Below are positions 26,888 to 35,817 of a DNA stretch of 64,000 nt, piece after piece. Below the pieces are notes generated by a model, which was given only the letters and a program-made list of their open reading frames with translations, did not search any database and was not told the origin of the DNA. Both the position numbers and the translations under genes were made by a program. How positions within the stretch are numbered: position 1 is the first letter of the stretch; every line of letters starts with the position of its first letter. This DNA is from Planctomycetota bacterium (GTDB lineage: Bacteria; Planctomycetota; J058): positions 1-64,000 of the forward strand of contig JAMLIC010000033.1 of assembly GCA_023954375.1 (NCBI GenBank), in the 5' to 3' direction.

Positions 26888-29800
26888 TCAGGCCTCGGGC
26901 GGCTCGGCGCTGCGGGCCGGCGCGCGGCGGGTCCTGCCCTTCGGCGGGCGCGGCGCGTCGCCGCTCGCAGGCGCGTCCGGCGCCTCGTCGCGCCCGTTCC
27001 CCGGCGCCGGCTCGCGGCGGCGCCGCGTCGCCGACCGCGCCGGCGGCTCCTCCGCGGCGGGCGCCGGCTCGGCGGCGGGCGCCGCTCGGCGGCCGGCTCG
27101 GCGGCGGGCGCCGGCTCGGCGGCGGCCTCCTCGCGGGCGGCGCGGCGCGCCGCTCGCGCGTCGCTGACCGGCGCCTGGAGCTCGCGGTCGATGTCGAACG
27201 GCCCGCCGTCGCGCAGCGCGCACAGGGCGGCCCGCGCGGTCTCGACGATCCGCAGGGCCTGCTGCCGGCGCCCGAGGTGCTCGGTGAGGCCGAGGAGCTT
27301 GTCGGGCGACAGGAAGGGGCCGATCCGCGCCTCGAGCGGGCGGCGGCGCGGCAGGAACGTGCCCTTCGGCATGGCCTGGTAGGTCCCCGACAGGTAGACG
27401 GGCAGGATGCCCACCCGGGCCGCCTGCACCAGCAGGCCGACGCCCGGCTTGAAGCTGCCCATGCGCCCGGTCGTCGAGCGGGTGCCCTCGGGGAAGATCA
27501 GGACGGTCTTGCCCTGGCGGAGCAGCTCGACGAAGCGCTCCAGGCTCTCGCGCACCGAGGCGTGGCGGTCGAAGGGCTCGACGTTGGTGAAGTTCTCGAA
27601 GTAGGTCGCGCGGAGCGTGTCCTTGAAGAAGTAGTCGCGCGCGCCGGCCGACACGAGCTCCTGCGCCCACTCGCCGAGCGCGTGCTTCACCAGGCCGACG
27701 TCGAGGTGGCTCGAGTGGTTGGCGACGACGATCGCGTTGGTGTGGTGCGGGATGTGCCCGCGCCCCTGGACCTTCGCCTGGAGGACGGATCGGATCCCCC
27801 AGTCGGACAGGGTGTCGAGGACGCCGCTCACGGAGCGGCGCACCGGCTCGGGCAGGACGATCGGCCGCGGCTCGGCCTGGATCGGCTCGGCCGAGGTCGG
27901 GCCCCGCGCGCCGCCCTCGTGGTCGAAGAGGGCCAGGAGGTCGGCGACGGTGGCCACGCCGACCAGTGAGGGCGGCGCCGCCTTGCCGAACTGCTCGGCG
28001 AGGGCCAGCGCGACCTCGGCCAGGGCGATCGAGTCGAGCCCGAGGTCCTGCGAGAGGTTCGCCTCCGGGACGACGCGGGACGCCTCGACGCCGGCGACCT
28101 CCTCGAACGCCTGCCCCACGTTCCAGCCGCGCGCGCCCGGCCGGCGGGCCCGGCGCGTCGGCGCCGCGCGCTCGCCGGCGCGCGACATCTCGGCCAGCAT
28201 GCGCGCCACCTCGGCCCGCTTCACCTTGCGGGTGGGGGTGCGCGGCAGGGTGCGCGTCGTGAACTGGAGCACCTTGACGCGCTTGGGGAAGGGGACCTGC
28301 TCGCTCTGCACGCGGACGAACTCGCGGATGCGCTCGCGGGCGGCCTCGACCCCGCCCTCGACGTCGGCGCGCGGGACGACGAGCGCGGCGACGACCTCGT
28401 GCTGGTCGCCGCGCAGGGCCACGCCGGCCACGGCCAGCTCGGCCACGTCGGGGCAGCCGGCGTAGAGGTCCTCGACCTCGTCGGGGTGCACGGTGTTGCC
28501 CGACGCGTCGACGATCGCGTCCTTGAGGCGCCCGACGATGTGCAGGTGGCCGTGCTCGTCGAGGCGGCCGAGGTCGCCCGTGTGCAGCCAGCCGTCGACG
28601 AGCGTGCGGGCGGTGAGCTCGGGGTCCTGGTCGTAGGCGGTGAAGAGGCTGGGCGAGCGGCACAGGACCTCGCCCACCCCCTCGCCGTCGGGGTCGCGCA
28701 CCTTGACCTCGACCTCGGGGATCGGCTGGCCGACCGAGCCGAGCACGCGCAGCTCGCCCGGGCGGTTGGCCGTGATCACCGGGCCGGCCTCCGTCATGCC
28801 GTAGCCCTCGAAGATGTCGATCCCGAGCCCGTCGAACTCGAGGGCGATCTCGCGCGACAGCGCGGCGCCGCCCGACACGACGAAGCGGAGCGCCCCGCCG
28901 AAGGCGGCGTGGACCTCCGGGAAGAGGCGCGCGCCGAGGTTGAGGCCCGTGCGCGCGCGCAGCCCGCGGTGGAAGGCGAGGAGCGCCTCGTAGGCCCGCT
29001 CGGCGTTGGCGCCGCGCGCGCGGACCTGCCGGCGCACCTTGCGCTGCCAGGCGTCGAACAGGGCCGGGACGCCGATCATGGCCGTCGGCTTGACGACGTC
29101 GAGGCCGACGCGCACCGCGTCGGCGGTGGTCTCGTGCAGGTAGGTGACCGTCGCGCCGCCGTAGAGCGGCAGGAGGAAGCCGGCGCTGAACTCGAAGCCG
29201 TGGTGCAGCGGCAGGACCGAGAGCACGCGGTCGTCGCCGCCGATCGGGAACAGGCTGGCGATCGCGCGCACCTGCCGGCAGAACGCCTCGTGCGAGAGGA
29301 GCACGCCCTTGGGCGCGCCGGTCGTGCCCGACGTATAGATGAGCGACGCGGGGGCGCGCGGGTTGAGCTCGTGCTCGTGGGGGATCGCCGGCAGCGGCTC
29401 GCCCTTGCCGGCGGCCGCGGTGACCTCCTCCAGCCCGGCGATCCGCGCCTGGAGGCCCTCCGCCGCGATCAGGCCGGCGAGCTCCTCGCCCACGGCCGCG
29501 CGGGCGGCGGCGGAGAGGAGCGCCACCTTCGCGCGCGAGGCGCGCAGGAGCACGAGCACGCGCGCCGCCTCGGTGCCGCTCTCGAGCGGGACCGCGGTCG
29601 CGCCGGCGAACTGCGCCGCGAAGTAGCCGAGGCCCCACTCGGGCGAGTTCTCGCCGAGGAGCAGCACGCGGTCGCCCGGGCGGACGCCGGCGGCCACGAG
29701 GCGCGCCGCGGCCGCCTTGCTGCGCGCGAGCGCCTCCTCGTAGGTGACGCGCGCCACGACCTCGCCCTTCGCGTCGAGGCGGCGCCAGAGGACGATCCGC

Positions 29801-31518
29801 CCGAAGCGGGCGCGGTCCTCGAGGAGCTCGGTGAGCGACGGGAACACGGGCTCGAAGCCCGTCGGCCCGCTGCCCTGCTGCAGGCGGAGCTGGGGGAAGG
29901 CCCAGCGCTCGAGGCCCGGGATGTGGACCTGCGTCCAGTAGTGGCGCCAGTCGAGGTGCTGCGGGTCGAACGGGAACGTGGCCCGGTCCTCGAGGGTCAG
30001 CTCCGCGTCGAGGGTGCGCGCGTTGTCGCAGCGGAACGTGACCGGGCAGTTGCAGATGAAGGGCAGGTAGATCTGGACGATCTGGTCGGCCTTCTCCAGG
30101 TCCTTGCTCACGTCGCGGACCTTGTGGCGGACCGTGTCCAGGAGCGACGACAGCCGCGGCCGCGTGGGCGCCGGGACCCGGTCGAGCAGCCCGCGCACGC
30201 CGTCGACCACCTTGCGCGCGGTCGGGATGCCCAGCGCCTCGTAGGTGCGCTGCGAGACGCCGATCCCCTCGAAGTGGCGGCGCAGGAAGGCCGAGACCAT
30301 GTTCTCGGCGGGGACGGGCTTCTTGCTGTAGACGAGCGAGGCCAGCTCGACCACGCGGCGCATGGCGAACGGGTTCTTGTCGCTCGTCCCCAGCTGGTAG
30401 ACCTTCTTCAGCGGCCGCGCGGGCGAGTGGTCGAGCGCCGCCGCGCCGATCGTGACCAGCGCGTTGCACACGAGGTCGACCGGGATGACGTCGAGGAAGA
30501 AGTCGTCGGTCGTCGGCCAGTAGCGCTGCCCGTTGGCGTTCATCCACACGAGCGGGGCGCTGGTGTTGATCCCCTGGTTCCAGCCGGGGAACGGGTAGCG
30601 CAGCGCGCTCTCGACGACGGCCGGGCGCACGATCGTCGCAGGACCGATCCCCCCGGCCGCGGCGACGAGGCGCTCGGCGAGCGCCTTCGTGTAGGTGTAC
30701 GTGTTCGGCCAGCCCCACGCCTCCGCGCGCTCGAGGCCGGCCTCGATCAGCCGCCGCTTGACGCGCGTGTCCGCCAGGCGCTTCGCCCGGCGCGGGCTGC
30801 CGTCGGCCTCGTCCCACAGCTCGGCCTGCACGCGCGGGTCGAGGCCCTCCTCGGTCTTGAGGCGGGTGACGATCCGGCGCGCGTGCTCGAGCTCGACCGT
30901 CGCGTCGAACCCCTCGAAGCTGGCCTGCTTGCGGTTGGGGAACTCGCGCAGGTCGAGGTCCTCCGGGTGGACGCCGGGCTTCAGGCCGCACACGAAGCAG
31001 GTGGAGACGTGCAGGAAGGCCGCGCGCCCCTCGCCGGCGCGGCGCGCCAGCTCGAGCGTATGGAGCGTGCCGTCGACGTTGGCGGAGAGCGCCTTGTCGA
31101 GCGGCGGCACGAAGTCGACGAGCCCGGCGCAGTGGACGACCAGGTCCAGGCCCTCGGTGGCCGTGCGCAGGTCGTCCGCCGAGAGGCCCGCCAGCGGCTG
31201 CGCGAGGTCGCCGCGGAGCACGGTGATCTTGGCGCGCAGGAACTCGAGCAGGCCCATGCCGTGCACGTCGCGCAGCGGGTCGAGCGCGGGCGAGGTGACG
31301 ATGTCGCGGACGAAGCGGTCCTGCAGGGCCTGCTCGTTGTCGGCGCGGATGATGACGATGATCTGCCCGACCTCCGGGCAGTAGCGGAGGAGGGCCGAGA
31401 GGTAGACCTTGCCGAGGAACCCGGCCGCGCCCGTGAGGAGGATGCGCTTGCCGGCGTAGGTCTCGCGGAGGGGCCGGCGAAGGGGCGGCGGGTCCTGGCT
31501 CACGGGGGCGGTGTCCAT
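26888..31518 (-). CDS. Four-domain lipid enzyme: acyl reductase, acyl-adenylating, ACP, acyltransferase
   Basis: A protein of about 1,543 residues with four lipid-related domains in order. Residues 1-520 are a fatty acyl reductase/thioester reductase (TGAAGFLGKVYL, YTYTKALAE). Residues 560-1095 are an AMP-forming acyl-CoA/ACP synthetase (YTSGTTGAPKG at about 727, GYGMTEAGP, GWLHTGDLG). An acyl carrier domain follows with the phosphopantetheine serine S1163 in LGLDSIAL. Residues 1225-1450 are a PlsC-type acyltransferase (NHSSHLD, H1268-x4-D, and FPEGTRS). The architecture recalls ElbD of the myxobacterial ether-lipid cluster; wax-ester or fatty-alcohol synthesis are alternatives. The tail is Ala/Pro/Arg-rich; one base seems missing near 27083 in a GCCGGCTCGGCG repeat. 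Corrected, it ends at 26888; uncorrected it runs to 26734, into the convergent regulator gene. A promoter sits at 31543-31570. Confidence 0.85.
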
Positions 31519-31542
31519 GGGGGTGAGGGGCGGAACCGCCGT

Positions 31543-31570
31543 TTGTAAGCCACGGGCCGGCGGGTGGCAA
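31543..31570 (-). promoter_or_regulatory. Promoter of four-domain lipid enzyme gene
   Basis: On the minus strand TTGCCA (31565-31570) and TTACAA (31543-31548) are separated by 16 bases, a good housekeeping-type promoter, 24 bases upstream of the ATG. It lies just inside the edge of repeat copy 2. Confidence 0.6.
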
Positions 31571-31574
31571 GTTG

Positions 31575-31755
31575 TGTGATCGCGGCTACGGCCGCCGATG
31601 GCGGGCGCTGCCGTCCGTGGGGGTGTCGCGCGGCGCGCCACCCCCCCACCGCTCAGGCGGGCTCGGCGGCCAGGAGGCCGCCATCGCTCGCCTTCGCGCG
31701 GCATCGCCTCGCCCTCGGCTGCCTCGCCTGAGGCTCCTGCTGCGGAGGCGCGGGG
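31575..31755 (-). repeat. Interspersed repeat, copy 2
   Basis: In opposite orientation to copy 1 at 19771-20015 and shorter by one internal segment. Shared words include GCAGCAGGAGC, GAGGGCGAGGCGATG, GGCGGCCTCCTGGCCGCC, CTGAGCGGT and GCAGCGCCCGCCATC. One end lies at the promoter of the lipid enzyme gene, the other at the G-rich array that begins at 31763. Confidence 0.7.
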
Positions 31756-31762
31756 AGGTGCT

Positions 31763-31911
31763 CGGGGGCGGGGGCGGGGGCGGGGGCGGGAGCGGGGGCG
31801 GGGGCGGGGGCGGGGGCGGGAGCGGGAGCGGGAGCGGGGGCGGGAGCGGGGCGGGTTCGGCCTCGGCTTCGGCCTCGGCTTCGGCCTCGGTCTCGGCCTC
31901 GGCTTCGGCTT
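31763..31911 (+). repeat. Left bipartite simple-sequence array (GGGGGC/GGGAGC then TTCGGCCTCGGC)
   Basis: About 93 bases of hexamers GGGGGC and GGGAGC (31763-31855) run directly into about 56 bases of a 12-base unit TTCGGCCTCGGC (31856-31911). The G-runs could form quadruplex structures. Although open frames cross it, they have protein-like sequence in none. The same bipartite order recurs on the right side of the four-helix-bundle gene. The remaining bases to 32082 show no gene that I can support. Confidence 0.75.
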
Positions 31912-32082
31912 GCGCGGGCCTCGCGGCGTTGGGCGTCCTCGCGGGGCGTGAGAGCGCGGGAGCGCCGCGAGGCCCGCGCCGGGGCGCCTTGTGAAGGAGC
32001 GCGCGCGCCGGCCCCTGCTCCCGGCACGGGCCTCGCCGCTGCGCCTCGGCAGGAGCAGCCCCGTGGCCTCCGCCGCCGCGGC

Positions 32083-32152
32083 CCCGGGCGGAGCCGCCGG
32101 CGGCTCGCGCCCTGGAGGGGGTGAGCGCGAGCCGCCGGCGGCTCCGCCCGGG
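32083..32152. repeat. Perfect 28-bp inverted repeat with 14-base loop
   Basis: The arms at 32083-32110 and 32125-32152 are exact reverse complements (they begin CCCGGGCGGAGCC and end GGCTCCGCCCGGG) around the loop at 32111-32124. It lies 29 bases before the start of the four-helix-bundle gene and could act as a terminator for upstream transcripts, a protein-binding hairpin or an element end. Confidence 0.75.
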
Positions 32153-32181
32153 ACCTCTGCAACCTGCGAAAGGAGACCTCG

Positions 32182-32508
32182 ATGCCGTTCCTCGCCGAGA
32201 CCAACGCCTTGACCCTCCTGACCCTCCTGCGCGAGCCGCTGAAGCGGCTCCAGGCCCACGACCCGAAGCTCGCCGACGAGGCGCGGCGAGCCGGCAGGTC
32301 GATCGCCCTGAACGCGGCCGAGGGCCGCGGACGGCGAGGGCGAGACCGGAACCACCACTTCGCCGTGGCCTACGCCAGCGGGCGAGAGCTGCGCATGGCG
32401 CTGGCGATCGCCGAGGCCGAGGGGCTCCTCGACGGCGGGGAGCTGGGCGAGGTGCGGCAGGTCCTCGACCGGCAGCTCGCCCTCCTCTGGGGCCTCCAGC
32501 GCCGCTGA
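32182..32508 (+). CDS. Four-helix-bundle protein (S23/bvg family)
   Basis: A 108-residue helical protein of the four-helix-bundle family first known from 23S rRNA intervening sequences (TIGR02436-like). The signature RRAGRSIALNAAEGRGRRGRDRNHHFAVAYASGRELRMAL is present, matching 'S-I-x-N-x-A-E-G-x-G-R-x-S' in the family. These proteins bind RNA in some settings, and the related Avd protein serves diversity-generating retroelements; no reverse transcriptase or rRNA is in this window. The ATG has a near-perfect AAAGGAG site. The gene is bracketed by two perfect hairpins and by two similar bipartite simple-sequence arrays, suggesting a small mobile or self-contained element. Confidence 0.8.
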   Translation: MPFLAETNALTLLTLLREPLKRLQAHDPKLADEARRAGRSIALNAAEGRGRRGRDRNHHFAVAYASGRELRMALAIAEAEGLLDGGELGEVRQVLDRQLALLWGLQRR

Positions 32509-32519
32509 CGCGGCGCGGT

Positions 32520-32550
32520 CGCCGGGCCCGCGCCCGCGGCGGGCCCGGCG
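32520..32550 (+). terminator. Perfect 12-bp hairpin after four-helix-bundle gene
   Basis: Arms 32520-32531 (CGCCGGGCCCGC) and 32539-32550 (GCGGGCCCGGCG) enclose a seven-base loop, 12 bases after the stop. Confidence 0.6.
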
Positions 32551-32565
32551 AGGCCGTGTGCGTGA

Positions 32566-32723
32566 AGCGGGAGCGGGAGCGGGAGCGGGAGCGGGTGCGG
32601 GTGCGGCGCTCGGTCTCGGCCTCGGTCTCGGCCTCGGTCTCGGCCTCGGTCTCGGCTTCGGTCTCGGCTTCGGCTTCGGCTACGGTCTCGGCTTCGGCCT
32701 CGGTCTCGGCTTCGGTCTCGGCT
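32566..32723 (+). repeat. Right bipartite simple-sequence array (GGGAGC then TCGGCCTCGGTC)
   Basis: About 41 bases of GGGAGC hexamers (32566-32606) are followed by about 115 bases of TCGGTC/TCGGCC/TCGGCT units (32609-32723). Type, order and strand match the left array at 31763-31911, so the two form direct repeats about 800 bases apart around the small gene. An open frame from 32558 through the array into the phosphatase gene is Gly/Leu/Phe-rich and is not taken as its real start. Confidence 0.75.
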
Positions 32724-32750
32724 CCAGCCCGGGCCCGCGCCGGCCCCGGG

Positions 32751-32756
32751 TATCAT
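32751..32756 (+). promoter_or_regulatory. -10 box TATCAT for alkaline phosphatase gene
   Basis: TATCAT lies 32 bases before the GTG at 32789 and just after the right repeat array. A CCGGGAGA ribosome site lies between. No phosphate-box sequence is evident. Confidence 0.4.
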
Positions 32757-32788
32757 GCGCCGCTCACCTCCTCACCCGGGAGACCCGC

Positions 32789-34165
32789 GTGAAGCGCCTC
32801 GCGACGACCTTCGCCCTGGCCCTCTCGCTCGTCCTCGCCTGCGCGCCCTCGCGCGCCGAGGCGCCGCCGCCGCCGGCGCGGCCGAGCGTGATCTACTTCA
32901 TCGGCGACGGCATGGGCGTGTCGCAGGTGACCCTCGGCCGCCTCGCCGCCCAGCGCCGGGGCGAGCCGTACCACTTCGACCGCTTCCGCGTCGTGGGCCT
33001 GGCCGGGACGCGCAGCGCCAACTACGAGGTCACCGACTCGGCGGCGGCGGCCACGGCCCTGGCCAGCGGGATCAAGACGAACAACCAGGCGATCGGCGTC
33101 GACACGGCCAACCGGCCGGTCAAGACGATCCTCGAGGTGGCGCACGAGGACGGGATGAGCACCGGGCTCGTGACCACGACCCGCATCACGCACGCGACGC
33201 CGGCCGGGTTCGTGGCCCACATCGACCACCGCGACAAGGAGGCCGAGATCGCCGGCCAGATCGTCGCGGCCGCCGCGAAGGGCTACCCGCAGGTGCTGAT
33301 CGGCGGCGGCAAGCGGCTCTTCCCGGCCGACCGCCAGGCCGCCCTGCAGACGGCCAACTTCGAGGTGGTCACGGACCCCGCCGGCCTCGAGGGGGCCAAG
33401 GGCCCGCGCCTGGCGGCGCTCATCGCGGACAGCCACGTCCCCTACGCGATCGAGCGGCCCGAGGGACATCCGGACCTGGCGGCCATGACGCGCAAGGCCG
33501 TCGAGGTGCTCCGCGCGGCCGAGCGGCCGTTCTTCCTCATGGTCGAGGGCGGGCGGATCGACCACGCCTGCCACGAGCACGACGCGGCCTCGTGCATCTT
33601 CGACCAGCTCGACCTCGACCGCGCCATCGGCTGGGCGCTCGACGAGGCGGAGCAGAAGGGCGACCTGCTCGTCGTCGTCACCGCCGACCACGCCACCGGC
33701 GCCCTCGGGATCTCGGAGACGATCCAGCTCGACGCCCTCCTGGCCGTGAAGGCCTCCGCCGAGAGCCTCACCCGCCGCAAGGTCGACGCCGGCGACGCCG
33801 ACCAGGCCATGGCGTGGGTCGAGCAGGTCAAGGCGGCCACCGGCGTCGAGCTGACGCCGGACGAGGTGCGCAAGGTGTGGTCGAAGGACGACCGCTACTT
33901 CGCGCGCACGCAGCTCGGCCACCTCGTCTCGTCGCGCTACGGCGTCGAGTTCTACCCGGTCGAGGTGCAGGAGAAGGCCCACAAGAACACGCACGGCCAC
34001 GACGGGGCCATGGTGGGGGTCTTCGCCGCGGGCGTCGGCGCCGAGCGCTTCGCCGGCGTCTACGAGAACACCGAGATCCCGCGGCGCATGGCCGACCTCC
34101 TGCGCCTCTCGCTGCCCGGCGCGGCGGCCGCGGCGGCGACCCCCGCCGCGGGGCAAGGCCGCTGA
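32789..34165 (+). CDS. Alkaline phosphatase (PhoA family), exported
   Basis: A 458-residue enzyme hydrolysing phosphate monoesters outside the cytoplasm. A signal peptide (about 1-25, ending SRAEA) precedes the PhoA fold. Metal and catalytic motifs are present in order: FIGDGMG (Asp), VTDSAAAATALASG with the serine nucleophile, THATPAGFVAH, MVEGGRIDHACHEHD, TADHATGAL and GHDGAMVG. A Cys in the leader (VLACAP) could make it a lipoprotein. The GTG was chosen because it begins the signal peptide and has GGGAG upstream; longer frames run through the simple-sequence array. The stop overlaps the cytidine deaminase ATG by one base (TGATG). Confidence 0.9.
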   Translation: MKRLATTFALALSLVLACAPSRAEAPPPPARPSVIYFIGDGMGVSQVTLGRLAAQRRGEPYHFDRFRVVGLAGTRSANYEVTDSAAAATALASGIKTNNQAIGVDTANRPVKTILEVAHEDGMSTGLVTTTRITHATPAGFVAHIDHRDKEAEIAGQIVAAAAKGYPQVLIGGGKRLFPADRQAALQTANFEVVTDPAGLEGAKGPRLAALIADSHVPYAIERPEGHPDLAAMTRKAVEVLRAAERPFFLMVEGGRIDHACHEHDAASCIFDQLDLDRAIGWALDEAEQKGDLLVVVTADHATGALGISETIQLDALLAVKASAESLTRRKVDAGDADQAMAWVEQVKAATGVELTPDEVRKVWSKDDRYFARTQLGHLVSSRYGVEFYPVEVQEKAHKNTHGHDGAMVGVFAAGVGAERFAGVYENTEIPRRMADLLRLSLPGAAAAAATPAAGQGR

Positions 34166-34575
34166 TGGACCCCGACCGCTCGCTCCTCGAGGCCGCGCGC
34201 GCGGCGCGCGAGCGCGCCTACGCGCCCTACTCGCGCTTCCGCGTCGGCGCCGCCCTGCGCACGCCGGGCGGGCGCGTCTACCGCGGCTGCAACGTGGAGA
34301 ACGCCAGCTTCGGCCTGACGATCTGCGCGGAGCGGGTGGCCCTGCAGACCGCCGTGGCCGAGGGCGAGCGCGCCTTCGAGGCGGTCGCGATCGACGCCGG
34401 TCAGGCCGTGCCGACGCCCCCCTGCGGCGCCTGCCGGCAGGTGCTGGCCGAGTTCGGCGTCGACCTGCGCGTGGTCCTGGCCGCCGAGCCGCCCGTGGTC
34501 CTGCGCCTGGGCGACCTCCTGCCGCGCAGCTTCGGCCCGGGCGACCTCCCGCCGCCCGCGGAGGCGAGGCCGTGA
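34165..34575 (+). CDS. cdd: Cytidine deaminase
   Basis: A 136-residue homotetrameric-type cytidine deaminase that turns cytidine or deoxycytidine into uridine. The zinc site is complete: CNVENASFGLTICAERVAL (Cys ligand and catalytic Glu) and PPCGACRQVLAEF (two Cys ligands). APYSRFRVGAAL is also typical. It starts at an ATG overlapping the phosphatase stop and ends overlapping the CoA-transferase GTG, so it lies in the middle of a tightly coupled operon. With the downstream beta-ureidopropionase and aminotransferase it suggests salvage and breakdown of pyrimidines. Confidence 0.92.
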   Translation: MDPDRSLLEAARAARERAYAPYSRFRVGAALRTPGGRVYRGCNVENASFGLTICAERVALQTAVAEGERAFEAVAIDAGQAVPTPPCGACRQVLAEFGVDLRVVLAAEPPVVLRLGDLLPRSFGPGDLPPPAEARP

Positions 34576-35756
34576 GCGGCCCGCTCGCCGACATCAAGGT
34601 CCTCGACCTCACGCGCATCCTCGCCGGGCCCTACGCCACGCAGAAGCTGGGCGACATGGGCGCGACCGTCTGGAAGGTCGAGCGCCCGGGGTCGGGCGAC
34701 GACACGCGCGCCTGGGGGCCCCCGTTCCACGAGGGGATCTCCACCTACTTCATGGCGGTGAACCGCTCCAAGCGCTCGATCACGCTCGACCTCAAGAAGG
34801 GCGACGCCGTCCTCGCGCGCCTCGTGCGCGCCTGCGACGTCGTGATCGAGAACTTCCGCCCGGGCACGCTCGAGGGGCTCGGCTGGTCGTGGGAGCGCAT
34901 CCGCGAGGTCAACCCGCGCGCGATCTACTGCTCGATCTCGGGCTACGGCCAGGTGGGCAAGCACCGCGACCGGCCCAGCTTCGACGTGATCGCCCAGGGC
35001 GAGTGGGGCGCGCAGGACGTGACCGGCGACCCCGACGGCCCGCCCATGAAGTTCGGCCTGTCGATCGCCGACCTCACCGCCGGCCAGCACGCCGTCGAGG
35101 GGATCCTCCTGGCGCTCCTCCGGCGCGAGCGCACCGGCGAGGGCGAGCGCGTCGACGTGGCCCTCTCCGACGGCCTGCTCGCGCTCCTCACCTACCAGGG
35201 GCAGATGTCCCTCACGGGCGGGGTCGCGCCGCGCCGCCTGGGCAACGCCCACCCGTCGATCGTCCCCTACCAGGCCTTCCGCGCCCGCGACGGCTGGGTG
35301 AACGTCGGTGTGGGCAACGAGGGGCTCTGGCGGCGCTTCTGCCAGGCGCTCGAGCGCCCCGACCTGCTCGAGGACCCGCGCTTCCGCACCAACCGCGACC
35401 GCGTCGTCCACCGCGACGCGCTCGTCGCCGACCTCGCGCAGGTGTTCGCCGGCCGCGACGCGGCCGCGTGGCTGCGCCTCCTCGACGAGGCCGAGGTCCC
35501 CGCCGGGCCGATCCGCGGCGTGCCGGCCGCGCTCGACGACGCCCGCGCGGACGTCCGCGGGATGGTCACGACGGTCCAGCATCCCGACGCCGGGCCCCTG
35601 GCCATGGTCGGCAACGCCGTCAAGCTCGGCTCGCTCGGCATGGACCCCGGCTACGCCCCGCCGCCGCGCCTGGGCGAGCACACGGCCGAGGTGCTGGCGG
35701 AGGTCGGCTTCTCGCCGGCCGAGGTGGAGGCGCTGCGGGCGGACGGGGTCATCTGA
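34572..35756 (+). CDS. Class III CoA-transferase (CaiB/BaiF family)
   Basis: A 394-residue family III CoA-transferase. Typical elements are LDLTRILAGPYATQKLGDMGATVWKVE at the start, NRSKRSITLDLK, DVVIENFRPG, SISGYGQ, and the catalytic aspartate region RPSFDVIAQGEWG (Asp in SFDVIAQ). These enzymes move CoA between carboxylic acids such as succinyl- or acetyl-CoA and a substrate acid. In this operon the substrate could be malonate semialdehyde-derived or another 3-carbon acid from beta-alanine breakdown; that is inference. GTG start overlaps the cdd stop. Confidence 0.88.
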   Translation: MSGPLADIKVLDLTRILAGPYATQKLGDMGATVWKVERPGSGDDTRAWGPPFHEGISTYFMAVNRSKRSITLDLKKGDAVLARLVRACDVVIENFRPGTLEGLGWSWERIREVNPRAIYCSISGYGQVGKHRDRPSFDVIAQGEWGAQDVTGDPDGPPMKFGLSIADLTAGQHAVEGILLALLRRERTGEGERVDVALSDGLLALLTYQGQMSLTGGVAPRRLGNAHPSIVPYQAFRARDGWVNVGVGNEGLWRRFCQALERPDLLEDPRFRTNRDRVVHRDALVADLAQVFAGRDAAAWLRLLDEAEVPAGPIRGVPAALDDARADVRGMVTTVQHPDAGPLAMVGNAVKLGSLGMDPGYAPPPRLGEHTAEVLAEVGFSPAEVEALRADGVI

Positions 35757-35817
35757 GCCCTTGCCAAGCCCGCCTCCCATCTGAGACTGTCAGCGGCCCG
35801 AGACACAGGAGAGACCC

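Noticed and set aside
32182..32508. rRNA intervening sequence or diversity-generating retroelement accessory gene
   Set aside because: The protein family fits, but no 23S rRNA, reverse transcriptase, template repeat or variable gene is visible nearby.
32558..32788. N-terminal extension of the alkaline phosphatase through the TCGG array
   Set aside because: It would add a Gly/Leu/Phe repeat of about 77 residues before a perfect signal peptide; the GTG at 32789 has a ribosome site and a -10 box lies between.
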